Shown piece after piece: positions 37,046 to 45,454 of a stretch of DNA of 64,000 bases. Both the position numbers and the translations under genes were made by a program. Source of the stretch: an uncultured Aquimarina sp. (GTDB lineage: Bacteria; Bacteroidota; Bacteroidia; Flavobacteriales; Flavobacteriaceae); the NCBI GenBank assembly GCA_947500505.1, contig CANMSL010000015.1, positions 38,166-102,165 of the forward strand, in the 5' to 3' direction. Under the pieces are notes generated by a model that was not told where the DNA came from, did no database searches, and saw only the letters and a program-made list of their open reading frames with translations. The number at the start of each line of letters is the position of its first letter. The first letter of the stretch is position 1.

Positions 37046-38932
37046 ATGTCAACACAAAATACTATGGCAGCAGATACACAAGTACAAATATTTATAGACG
37101 GTGAACATATTCCGGCATTCCAAAACTTATCATTACATCAAGAAATTGATGCGCATCATAGTTTTGAGTTAACCTGTAGAAAAGATGTATTAGAAACCAT
37201 CACGGATGATATCTCCGGAGAAAGCGCTAATTTTTTAGGAGCAGTTTTTCTATTAAAAATTCAGTCGGTTAATGGTTTTTCTGATGATGAAATATTAGAA
37301 TTCAAGGGGATTGTAACTACAGTAAATACCGTAAAGGGATTCTATCAAAAAACTGGTGATCTTGTTCATATTATAGGTAAAAGTTGTAGTATTATTGCCG
37401 ATGACGGACCTCATTATACTTCTCATCAAGATATTGGGATATCAGAGATTTTAGAAAAAACCTTCGCAGGGTACGATAGAGGAATTTTACAATGTACTAT
37501 TTCTCCAAAAAAAGCAACTCCCATTCATTATAGTGTACAACAAGAAGAAAGTGCATTCCAATATGCCAGTAGACTAGCTGCACAATATGGAGAATGGTTT
37601 TATTATAATGGTACCGAATTGGTGTTTGGAAAACCAGAGAGTAAAGATCCTGTAAAATTGCGTTATGGATACGATCTTCTGGAATTATCTATGAAACTAG
37701 AAGCGATTCCCAACAATTTTAAATATTTCACCAATGACTATTTAACAGATGCTTTTCATGAAGTGAAAACAAAAGAATTAAATTCTAACACAAAAGGATT
37801 TATATCCACTGTTAGTCAAAAAAGCGATAAACTATTTCGGAAAGAAACGCAGGTTTTTGTAAGCGCTCACGATGATCCACAAATGAAATCCAGAATCGAT
37901 GATCAAATATTACATCAAAAACAAGCTAATGAAGTTAATCAGATAAAGGTAACAGGAAAAAGTAGCAATCCAAGCATTACCGTAGGTAGTACTATAGTAA
38001 TAGACGGAGAAACCTCATCCTATGGTGGTTACAGAATTACCAAAATAAAACACAGTTGTACTGAAAATGATAGGTATGAAAACACTTTTGAAGCCGTTAC
38101 CGCAGAAACTGATGCCTACCCTAAAACTTCTATCAAAGCATTTCCAAAAGGTAAATCCCAAACTGCGGTGGTAGTAGACAATGCAGATCCTGAAGGAATG
38201 GGACGCGTAAAAATACAATATGCCTGGCAAAAAGAAACAGGAGAAACTTCGCCTTGGATCAGACAAGCCAGTCTTGCAGGAGGCCCAGGACAAGGAATGT
38301 ATTTTGTGCCAGAAAAAGGAGATGAAGTTATTGTTGATCACGAAGGAGGTAATGCAGAAACTCCTATTGTAAAAGGTAGTGTAACCAATGCGTCTTCTGT
38401 ACCAGAAAGTTTTAAGAGTGGTAATAATCACCTTAAAGCAATCAAAACCCGCAGTGGTAATCAAGTAACATTGAATGATGCAGATGGTAGCGTGACCATA
38501 GCAGACCCTAGCGGAAATACAATTGTGATGGGTGGTAACGGAGAGATAACGATCAACGCACCCAATAAAATCACCTTCTCATCTACTGATATTGTTATGG
38601 ATGCTAGTAATGATGTTACAGTGAATGCAGGAAACAATATTTCTTCCACCGCAGCAAAAGATATGAGTTCCAATGCTGGAACTAATTTAAGTATGGACGC
38701 AGGTAGTGACTTAAAAGCTAAAGCAGGTTCAAAAGCTTCTATAAACGGATCTAAAAGTGTTTCTGTATTTGGAAAACGAATCTCTATTACTGGAGCAGTG
38801 ATGACCAATATACAAAGTGGTGCCATTCTAACCGTTATTACAGCAGGTGTTTTAAATCTAACAGGAGCAGCAACTAGTTTACTTAATGGTGCCAGAGTAA
38901 AAGTATTAGGCGGTAAAGTCAATATCAATTGA
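37046..38932 (+). CDS. vgrG: Type VI secretion tip protein VgrG
   Basis: A 628-residue spike protein. The N-terminal ~370 residues are the gp27-like part (IFIDGEHIPAFQNLSLHQEIDAHHSFELTCRKD). Next is the gp5-like OB domain with ADPEGMGRVKIQYAWQKETGETSPWIRQASLAGG and PEKGDEVIVDHEGGNAETPIVKGSV. Last is a long beta-helix of short repeats (SNAGTNLSMDAGSDLKAKAGSKASI), ending GGKVNIN. It forms the needle tip that carries a PAAR-type point and effectors, as in the Bacteroidota subtype (T6SS-iii). No sheath, tube, baseplate or membrane genes lie in the window, so this is a detached vgrG island. The next gene starts two bases later. Confidence 0.93.
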   Translation: MSTQNTMAADTQVQIFIDGEHIPAFQNLSLHQEIDAHHSFELTCRKDVLETITDDISGESANFLGAVFLLKIQSVNGFSDDEILEFKGIVTTVNTVKGFYQKTGDLVHIIGKSCSIIADDGPHYTSHQDIGISEILEKTFAGYDRGILQCTISPKKATPIHYSVQQEESAFQYASRLAAQYGEWFYYNGTELVFGKPESKDPVKLRYGYDLLELSMKLEAIPNNFKYFTNDYLTDAFHEVKTKELNSNTKGFISTVSQKSDKLFRKETQVFVSAHDDPQMKSRIDDQILHQKQANEVNQIKVTGKSSNPSITVGSTIVIDGETSSYGGYRITKIKHSCTENDRYENTFEAVTAETDAYPKTSIKAFPKGKSQTAVVVDNADPEGMGRVKIQYAWQKETGETSPWIRQASLAGGPGQGMYFVPEKGDEVIVDHEGGNAETPIVKGSVTNASSVPESFKSGNNHLKAIKTRSGNQVTLNDADGSVTIADPSGNTIVMGGNGEITINAPNKITFSSTDIVMDASNDVTVNAGNNISSTAAKDMSSNAGTNLSMDAGSDLKAKAGSKASINGSKSVSVFGKRISITGAVMTNIQSGAILTVITAGVLNLTGAATSLLNGARVKVLGGKVNIN

Positions 38933-38933
38933 T

Positions 38934-39782
38934 ATGAATAAGACACAAAAAAAAGACATCAGCTTTTCTAAGAATGAATATGCTATATCATATGAAATTG
39001 ATACGTTTAGGTATATAAAATCTACCGAAGAACCTATCGAAAATAGAATTAGATGTAAAATCAAAAAATCATTTATCAGAAAAGACTCCATTGGTTATCT
39101 TTTTTCTATAGAAGTTCTTAATAGAACTCAAAGTAACAAAGAGGATATTCTGGATCTAGAAGATCAACTTGCTAATTTGCAAAAAAAGTTGGTCGTCTAC
39201 ACCGATGAACACGGAGATATTATTTCTATTGTTAACCGTGGAGAAATTTTTGAAGAATGGGATGACAATAAGAGTGCTTTTAAAAAGACATACAAAGACA
39301 TTCTGGAGAATGTGGATAAATTTACAGAAGGTGTAGACGCTATACTTAATGACCAAACAGAGTTTTTAAATCTAGTAAAGAAATCTGAGGTTGTTACTTT
39401 ATTATTCCCTCCAATATATAAGCAAAATTTATTGTCTCAAGAATCCATCAAACAACAAAAAGTAATATGTGACTTTTTTGACACTACAGCTTTGCCTTTT
39501 CGAATGAACACTAAGGTTGTTGCTATAAATGAGGAAACTCAGGGCTATCAGATAATCAGATCAGGAGAAATAGACGTTCCAAGATTCGATGAAGAAAGTG
39601 CATCTACATTGATAAGTAACCTTTTCGATGTCCATAAATACAATATAAAGATAGAAAGTAATTATCTGGAAGCATTAGATTTAAATAACGATAATATTAT
39701 AGAAGAAGCTACTATGTTATTCAATGTTGAAGTTCCTGGAATCTATAGTTACAGACAGATAAGTAAATTAAAGGCTATATAA
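38934..39782 (+). CDS. VgrG-companion protein of unknown function
   Basis: A 282-residue soluble protein with no signal or membrane helix. The N-terminal half is predicted beta-rich (SFSKNEYAISYEIDTFRYIKSTEE); the middle is helical (DLEDQLANLQKKLVVYTDEHGDI...); the C-terminal part is again beta-rich (ATMLFNVEVPGIYSYRQISKLKAI). I recognise no family. Its start two bases after vgrG implies coupled translation, and a cytosolic chaperone or loading role for VgrG is a natural guess, without direct proof. 45 bases separate it from the first spike gene. Confidence 0.6.
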   Translation: MNKTQKKDISFSKNEYAISYEIDTFRYIKSTEEPIENRIRCKIKKSFIRKDSIGYLFSIEVLNRTQSNKEDILDLEDQLANLQKKLVVYTDEHGDIISIVNRGEIFEEWDDNKSAFKKTYKDILENVDKFTEGVDAILNDQTEFLNLVKKSEVVTLLFPPIYKQNLLSQESIKQQKVICDFFDTTALPFRMNTKVVAINEETQGYQIIRSGEIDVPRFDEESASTLISNLFDVHKYNIKIESNYLEALDLNNDNIIEEATMLFNVEVPGIYSYRQISKLKAI

Positions 39783-39811
39783 ATATTCCCCCAATATTTA
39801 TAAACAAAAAC

Positions 39812-39820
39812 AAAGGAGGT
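39812..39820 (+). promoter_or_regulatory. Perfect Shine-Dalgarno site
   Basis: AAAGGAGGT lies seven bases before the ATG at 39828. Such a site is standard elsewhere but rare in Bacteroidota, whose ribosomes hide the 16S tail. It is the strongest such site I noticed in the window. Confidence 0.7.
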
Positions 39821-39827
39821 AGAAATA

Positions 39828-41471
39828 ATGGTAGAGAAACGAATATCATATGAAGGTTTTAAAATTAAATGTGATAAGTGTCCGGGAGAACTTCTTTCCA
39901 TGAAATCCACAACTAAAACAGTAACCATTGGTGGAAAACCAATAGTGACTAAAATGGATAAAATTACAGGTGCTAATATTCCTCTTTTTTCTAAATGTTC
40001 CGGTACATTTACAAAAAGTTGTACGCCTGCACTTACCGATTGGATTGACATCGCTGAACCCACTATTACGTCCGAAAAATTTACCCCGCTAGTCGAACAT
40101 AGCGAACTTATCTGCACTGCAGGAGGAGGTTTTGTAAGTTTTGAGCCGTATGCAGCTCAATCAGAAATTATGGGGCCTAAAAAGCCAAATATAGTAGATA
40201 AGACCAAAGCAAAAATAAACGGAACTGCTAATAAAGCTGCTTCTATGGCGAAAAAAGCAACAGATGGCATTTCTTCGCAAGTCGAAACCGCATTGGATGG
40301 TTTAAGGCCGATCGGACAGATATTTGACACGCCAGCTATGCAAAGTATGATCACTGGAGCAAAAGGAGCCCTTAGTCAGGCTAACCTCTCTAAACAGCAA
40401 GTGGATCAGCAACTGGCATCCCTGGAACAGAAAGTACCGGCACTAAAATCTAAGATTTCTGAAACGATCAACGGAATTGAAATCCCCGGTTTAGAAGATA
40501 TGAGCATGCCTGATACAACTACCTCAGGTATGAATGCTGAAGAGCAAACATTTATAGATCAAGGAATTCAGGACTCCATTAATGCACTAGAAAATCATTT
40601 TAATACAGAAATCAATACCTCCAGTCTCCTTAGTTTAAATGAAGAGCCTACTGGCGGGATGAGTGTTCCTATGTTATCTGATAAAGGTCCGCTTGAAAAC
40701 TGGCTGGATCAAAAGAAAATCGAACAGGAAAACCTGGAAAAAATAGCAACTGTAGAATATGATCGTATGACCGAACAGGTGACTACCATAAACAAAGATG
40801 CTAGTTTTGATAATGGAGAAGACAGTAAGAAAGCTTTATCCTTACTATATAGCCTCTATATTCCATCCCAAGCAGGACCTACTCCTGCTCCCGGCAAAGA
40901 AGAAGTACCCAAAATCTTAACGAATAAGGCTAAGGATAAAGCCCAACAGAAAATCGATAAAAAAGTCGAACGTTCTAAAACAAAATTAAACTCAAAAATT
41001 CAAAGTGAGTTTGATGAGAAATTACAGGAGCTGGGATACGATAAATCCCAACAAAAAATCGACAAAGCCCAGGCAGAATCTGCAGAGTTACAAGAAGATA
41101 TAGATAAAGCAGAAAAATACCTGGGAAGAATGGATGATTTTGGTGGCTATATCGATAGTCTCAAGGATAAATATACAGGAAAAATCACCGGTAAATACGA
41201 TGCAGCTATTGCAAAAGCTGGACAAAACTTAGGATTGCTAAATGTAACTATGGATGGTATGAGTTTTATCGCAGATGGTTTACCTCCTGGTGATGTAGTG
41301 ACCAATGTAAAAGTAAAACAAGAAAAAAAGAAAAAAGATGATGATGAAAAAGATAGTGATGATACAAACAACAAAAATGGAGAAAATGGAACTGCAGGAG
41401 CTGGGACTGGAGATGATGATAGCAAAACTCCTGTTTTAAGAGCATATTGGGGAACTCCAAAAACTATATAA
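39828..41471 (+). CDS. DUF4280 PAAR-like spike protein 1
   Basis: A 547-residue protein. The N-terminal ~115 residues are the PAAR-like DUF4280 domain: CDKCPGELLSMKSTTKTVTIGGKPIVT, IPLFSKCSGTFTKSCTPALTDW and HSELICTAGGGFVSFEP, with conserved Cys residues. This domain would cap VgrG. A long helical/coiled region follows (SKQQVDQQLASLEQKVPALKSKIS, then KDKAQQKIDKKVERSKTKL), then a conserved block SAELQEDIDKAEKYLGRMDDFGGYIDSLKDKYTGKI and an acidic linker (KKKKDDDEKDSDDTNNK). It ends VLRAYWGTPKTI, where the second spike protein (43464) continues for ~140 residues. The next gene is in the same frame after one TAA. Likely an effector carrier. Confidence 0.8.
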   Translation: MVEKRISYEGFKIKCDKCPGELLSMKSTTKTVTIGGKPIVTKMDKITGANIPLFSKCSGTFTKSCTPALTDWIDIAEPTITSEKFTPLVEHSELICTAGGGFVSFEPYAAQSEIMGPKKPNIVDKTKAKINGTANKAASMAKKATDGISSQVETALDGLRPIGQIFDTPAMQSMITGAKGALSQANLSKQQVDQQLASLEQKVPALKSKISETINGIEIPGLEDMSMPDTTTSGMNAEEQTFIDQGIQDSINALENHFNTEINTSSLLSLNEEPTGGMSVPMLSDKGPLENWLDQKKIEQENLEKIATVEYDRMTEQVTTINKDASFDNGEDSKKALSLLYSLYIPSQAGPTPAPGKEEVPKILTNKAKDKAQQKIDKKVERSKTKLNSKIQSEFDEKLQELGYDKSQQKIDKAQAESAELQEDIDKAEKYLGRMDDFGGYIDSLKDKYTGKITGKYDAAIAKAGQNLGLLNVTMDGMSFIADGLPPGDVVTNVKVKQEKKKKDDDEKDSDDTNNKNGENGTAGAGTGDDDSKTPVLRAYWGTPKTI

Positions 41472-41501
41472 CAATTTTGTATTAAACCTTTATTTCAATT
41501 T

Positions 41502-42845
41502 ATGCTAACTATTCAAAATATTATAAAGTATCCAGATCCAACTAATTTAGAAGTCGGTAAGCTTGCTTTTCTTCATTGTGACTTAATGAATTTCGATACA
41601 GAAAGCTGTACTTTTTATATTTATAGGATAGACGATCCTAGTAAAAATATAGGTGGTCAAAGAGAACTTACAATCCAAGGAAAAAAAAACAATAATGGAC
41701 ATTCTTTAGATGAAAATGTAACGGAATTAAAATCAATTCAGCCAGTATCACCAAAATTATCGTGGTTTGAAGAAGATGAAGAAGAAATTAAAGCTGCTTT
41801 TGACATAGAAGTAAACGGTACTAGAATCAAATCTAATGACCATACTTTAATTATTAAAAAAGGAGATATCACCATTAATCTCTTTTGGGGAGAAGAATAT
41901 AGGGAATCAGAAAGGCAAAAAGTTAGAATATATGCTGAGTATTTAAGGAATGGTACTGATGTTGCTTATCATTCTAAATTCAAATTCAAATTAAAGAGAA
42001 CATCTCACGCTTCATTTTATGGTCAAAAATTAAATAAATATAAAGAAGTCTTCGAGGAATCTAGAAGGTCAAGAAAAAAAACAGAAGAATTTATTGTTGC
42101 GGAAAGTGAACCAATAGAGATTAATTATTTTCTAAAATACTTTTGTGAAGTAAATATTCTCCCAGAACTTTTAGATACAGATTATAAGATGCGGGGAAAA
42201 AAATTCCAAGCAGACAAGGAAGAATTGAAAACATTCAAAAGGGATCATCTTAAGGGTGGAGAAGAAATTTTATTTTTTTTAAGAGAAAAAGAATTAATAC
42301 CAGACCTTTTCTACGACAATCTGATTACCGAAAATGAGTTTAAAGCGCATCTTAAAGAGATTGAAGCAATTAGATCTGCAATTTCTGATATAAAAGATAT
42401 TATCAAAAACAGAAGTCTACATGGTTTTGCACTAAGTCGTTTACAAGATTTCGCTAACTTATTATATAAAAATTGGAAAGATAGCAAATACATACACGTA
42501 TTTTTTAAAGATGAATACGGTATAGCAATTCGTTACCTCAATCGCACCAAACCTAAAAGAAAAAAATTATTTGAAAATTGGTTGGAAAGTAAGATGGGTA
42601 TGCTCCCAGGCAGTATTGAGTTTAATAATAGGCGTACTGAAATTCAAAATCAGGTAAATGATTTTAATGCATTACCCCATATCTTACAAGATAGAAGTTA
42701 TAAGCTATATTTAAACGCAAGAGTTAGTTCTCTTAATGAAATGATAGAGAATTTCCAAAAGTTTCAAAAAATGTTCGAAACTATTGAACAATCAACAACT
42801 AATTTTTTAAAAGATGCAGCAAAAAAAACACATTACACTTTTTGA
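41502..42845 (+). CDS. Putative type VI effector 1, unknown family
   Basis: A 447-residue protein without signal peptide or membrane helix. The first ~165 residues look beta-rich (KLAFLHCDLMNFDTESCTFYIYRIDD; VRIYAEYLRNGTDVAYHSKFKFKLKR). The rest is strongly helical and charged (YKEVFEESRRSRKKTEEFIVAESE; SAISDIKDIIKNRSLHGFALSRLQDFANLLYKNW), ending AAKKTHYTF. No catalytic motif is recognised. Its place, between a PAAR-like protein and a small protein, equals that of the DUF2235 lipase in the second module, so an effector role is inferred. It is in frame with the preceding gene through one TAA and 10 sense codons (41469-41501). Confidence 0.55.
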   Translation: MLTIQNIIKYPDPTNLEVGKLAFLHCDLMNFDTESCTFYIYRIDDPSKNIGGQRELTIQGKKNNNGHSLDENVTELKSIQPVSPKLSWFEEDEEEIKAAFDIEVNGTRIKSNDHTLIIKKGDITINLFWGEEYRESERQKVRIYAEYLRNGTDVAYHSKFKFKLKRTSHASFYGQKLNKYKEVFEESRRSRKKTEEFIVAESEPIEINYFLKYFCEVNILPELLDTDYKMRGKKFQADKEELKTFKRDHLKGGEEILFFLREKELIPDLFYDNLITENEFKAHLKEIEAIRSAISDIKDIIKNRSLHGFALSRLQDFANLLYKNWKDSKYIHVFFKDEYGIAIRYLNRTKPKRKKLFENWLESKMGMLPGSIEFNNRRTEIQNQVNDFNALPHILQDRSYKLYLNARVSSLNEMIENFQKFQKMFETIEQSTTNFLKDAAKKTHYTF

Positions 42846-42894
42846 ATTAGAACGTTAAAACTTATAATAATCAATTCATAAATAATTTCTTAGA

Positions 42895-43311
42895 ATGAAA
42901 GTATTCATTAAGGATATAATAAATAATATTAATATTTCGGATGAAGAAAAACGAGTAGAATTTATTATTGATACTATAGATATATTATCAAATAATGTTT
43001 ATTCCCAAATTAAAATATATAATAAGATAGCATCAAGCTATTTACTACTAATTAAGCCTATCGGCCCAGAAGATTGGAAAATAGACTACCCAATAGATCA
43101 AAACAACATTCACAAACAATGCTATGCTACCAAAGAACAATGTGTCGCCATCGTTAGAGAATTATTCGAAAAAGGAAATATAGATGATATTCCAGGTTTT
43201 ATAGAGGTACCTATTCAAGATTTTACATTAGATGAAATGATAGCGTTTAAAGAAGAAGAAGAAATGATGCTTAGAGGTGAAGATCCTTTTTTAAAAGAAG
43301 AAGAAAAATAA
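42895..43311 (+). CDS. Module-1 small protein (IDYP/FTLDEM family)
   Basis: 138 residues, homologous to the first ~140 residues of the protein at 47024. The shared core is EDWKIDYPIDQNNIHKQ, YAT-EQC, then PGFIEVPIQDFTLDEM and EEEMMLRGEDP. There is no signal peptide. The family is unknown to me; because the same family follows two unrelated effectors, an adaptor or chaperone is likelier than an immunity protein. The frame stops at TAA 43309-43311, but open sequence continues in frame to 43428 and encodes a tail like that of the homologue. This may be a decayed or interrupted gene. Confidence 0.6.
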   Translation: MKVFIKDIINNINISDEEKRVEFIIDTIDILSNNVYSQIKIYNKIASSYLLLIKPIGPEDWKIDYPIDQNNIHKQCYATKEQCVAIVRELFEKGNIDDIPGFIEVPIQDFTLDEMIAFKEEEEMMLRGEDPFLKEEEK

Positions 43312-43428
43312 GATACAACTACTGAAACAGGGACTCCTCAAGAAAAAAAGGAAATAATAAAACAACCGGAAACAAAAACGAATACTTTAAAAAAGAATAA
43401 GGAATCAGATAATTATTTTCAGATATAA
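43312..43428 (+). pseudogene. Detached in-frame tail of module-1 small gene
   Basis: 38 sense codons directly after the TAA of the preceding gene, same frame, ended by a second TAA. The translation is Lys/Glu/Thr-rich and ends KESDNYFQI; the homologue at 47024 has a Lys-rich tail ending PSGDNNFFSI. The match places the missing C-terminus here and indicates a nonsense mutation, a sequencing error or stop readthrough. Confidence 0.7.
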
Positions 43429-43463
43429 AGAATACCGTCTAAATATATACAAACACCAATGCC

Positions 43464-45425
43464 ATGGCAACAGAGACAAAAGAAGTACGGATTTCATACA
43501 CAAGCGTTCAGATTTTATGTACTAAATCTGTTGGTGGAGCTCCATCTGTAATGAGTACTCCTATAAAAAGTGTTGGGATAAGCAAAGGAATTGCCAGTAC
43601 AGAACAAGATATAGTACCCTCTACACATATTGTGCCTTTTGCTGGATGTAATTATATGGGGCAATGTGTAGCTTGTGTGCCTAAAGGAAAATGGAAGCTA
43701 CCGGCAGAAAGCACCGTAAATGTAGTAAAAAGAGTTCCACTAGTGGAAGACAGTGAATTTGAGTGTACGAAAAGAGGAGGTAAAATTACTTTTAACTTTG
43801 ATCCGGTGAAAACCGTTCCTCCTGCAAACAAAAAACCTAATATAATTGATAATGCACAAGCAAAAATCAATAGTGCTGCCAATAGTGTTGTAAAAAATTC
43901 TACCAAAGCGCTAAAAGATGCAACAGAAAGTATGACCGCAGCATTTGACGGATTAAAACCTGTATTGGAAAACACTCAGGCCGCAAACCTTGCAACATCT
44001 TTAGACACACAAGTTCAAAAATTAAACCAGTTAAAAAAGCAAACCGACTCAAGGGTTGAAGATCTGGACAACGAAATTACCGAACTTAAAAAAAAGATCG
44101 AAGCCAAACTAACAGGCACACCCTATACACCTCCTAAGGATCAAGAGAAAGAAACCGAAATACAGGTCACGACTACAAAAGACGAAATCGATTTACAAAA
44201 TACCGAAGAAGAAAAACGAAATGAAGCTTTGTATGATGAGGCTACTAGCGAAGCGATTCAGGAATATGAAAGCTTTATAAATACTAGCATTGCCCCTACT
44301 ACTATTGCCAGGGAAGTTGAAGTAGAAAAAGAAAACCCATCTACAAATCCGGAAAATAGTAAAGCTAGTACTACTTCTTTAACTACTAAGAACGTTTCTG
44401 AAAAAGAAAACAATACTACCAAAAAATACCTGGATCAGTTATCCCGAACGAGCAAAACATTGGGCTTAGACAAAAACGAAGACACCCGGGAAGCGTTAAA
44501 GATTTTGGATAATATGGATGCCATATTAGTCAATGATGCGAAAAGCGGAGTTACCGAAAAGGCAAAAGTTGTCATACAAAATGAAAGAAATACGCTCAAC
44601 AGTAAAGTTCAGGCATCCATTGAGGAAGAACTTACAGAACTAGAGTATTATGAAAAGTTAAAAAAATATAAAGAAGAATCCAATGAACTTCAAAAAGATA
44701 TCGATAAAGCGTCCCTAGCTTTAAAATCTATGGGGGATTTTGGAGGGTTTATAGACGGGCTGCAAAACAAATATTTAGGAAAAATCGGTGCGAAGTATAG
44801 TGAATCCTTAAATAAATTTTCTAACAATCTAGCAACCCTAAACACCTCTATGGATGGATTAAGCTATATGGCAGACGGATTCCCCAAAGGAGAAGTTTTT
44901 ACGAAAGTAGTTAGAGAAATTGAAGAAAATGAGGATAAGGATGACAAGAATGGTGATGGTAGTATATTTGGTAGTCTGGATGATGTGCTGAATGATAGGA
45001 ATACAGAACCTCGTATTTTAAGAATATATGCCGTGTATGCACAAAATCCGGAAGAAGGCGAAACCTATAAAAAAGGAGATACAGTAACCCAAGATGCTAT
45101 CCCACCTGGTATTAGGGTAGATCTTATTATTCAATCCAATGGCAAAGCAAATGGCGAAATCGTCGATCTTAATTTACAGGGCAGGACGTTTCACTACAGG
45201 CAAGTCGGCAAAGATAAAGACGATACGGATAGAATTATTGAAAATATCACCTTACAAGGGGATAGTCCCGATTTTGAAAAAGGAGAGTCGTATGATGTAA
45301 GTGATCCCAATTATGCATTAGACGCATCCGGAAAAAGAAAAGTAGAAGCACTAAACGATAAAACCAAGGTCAAATTTATATCCAGATTACCCATCGAAGA
45401 GGAGCAAGAAGAAGAACTTTTTTAA
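43464..45425 (+). CDS. DUF4280 PAAR-like spike protein 2
   Basis: A 653-residue paralogue of the protein at 39828. The N-terminal PAAR-like domain (about 1-115) contains QILCTKSVGGAPSVMSTPIKSVG, IVPFAGCNYMGQCVACVPKGKW and SEFECTKRGGKITFNFDP. A long charged coiled region follows; then comes the block shared with spike 1 (NELQKDIDKASLALKSMGDFGGFIDGLQNKYLGKIGAKY...LNTSMDGLSYMADGFPKGE). The last ~145 residues (from PRILRIYAVYAQNPEEG) form a beta-rich extension absent from spike 1. It is a likely VgrG cap and effector carrier. The DUF2235 gene begins 29 bases later. Confidence 0.8.
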   Translation: MATETKEVRISYTSVQILCTKSVGGAPSVMSTPIKSVGISKGIASTEQDIVPSTHIVPFAGCNYMGQCVACVPKGKWKLPAESTVNVVKRVPLVEDSEFECTKRGGKITFNFDPVKTVPPANKKPNIIDNAQAKINSAANSVVKNSTKALKDATESMTAAFDGLKPVLENTQAANLATSLDTQVQKLNQLKKQTDSRVEDLDNEITELKKKIEAKLTGTPYTPPKDQEKETEIQVTTTKDEIDLQNTEEEKRNEALYDEATSEAIQEYESFINTSIAPTTIAREVEVEKENPSTNPENSKASTTSLTTKNVSEKENNTTKKYLDQLSRTSKTLGLDKNEDTREALKILDNMDAILVNDAKSGVTEKAKVVIQNERNTLNSKVQASIEEELTELEYYEKLKKYKEESNELQKDIDKASLALKSMGDFGGFIDGLQNKYLGKIGAKYSESLNKFSNNLATLNTSMDGLSYMADGFPKGEVFTKVVREIEENEDKDDKNGDGSIFGSLDDVLNDRNTEPRILRIYAVYAQNPEEGETYKKGDTVTQDAIPPGIRVDLIIQSNGKANGEIVDLNLQGRTFHYRQVGKDKDDTDRIIENITLQGDSPDFEKGESYDVSDPNYALDASGKRKVEALNDKTKVKFISRLPIEEEQEEELF

Positions 45426-45454
45426 GGATTACCCAATAGTTTTAAAATAATATT

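Noticed and set aside
38015..38946. Long open frames opposite vgrG on the minus strand
   Set aside because: They lie fully within a well-supported gene, have no family resemblance and show low-complexity composition typical of antisense shadows.
43309..43311. Reassigned TAA codon in this organism
   Set aside because: Many clear genes here (ligA, gap, rplS, vgrG partners) end at TAA at their expected lengths, so TAA is a normal stop.
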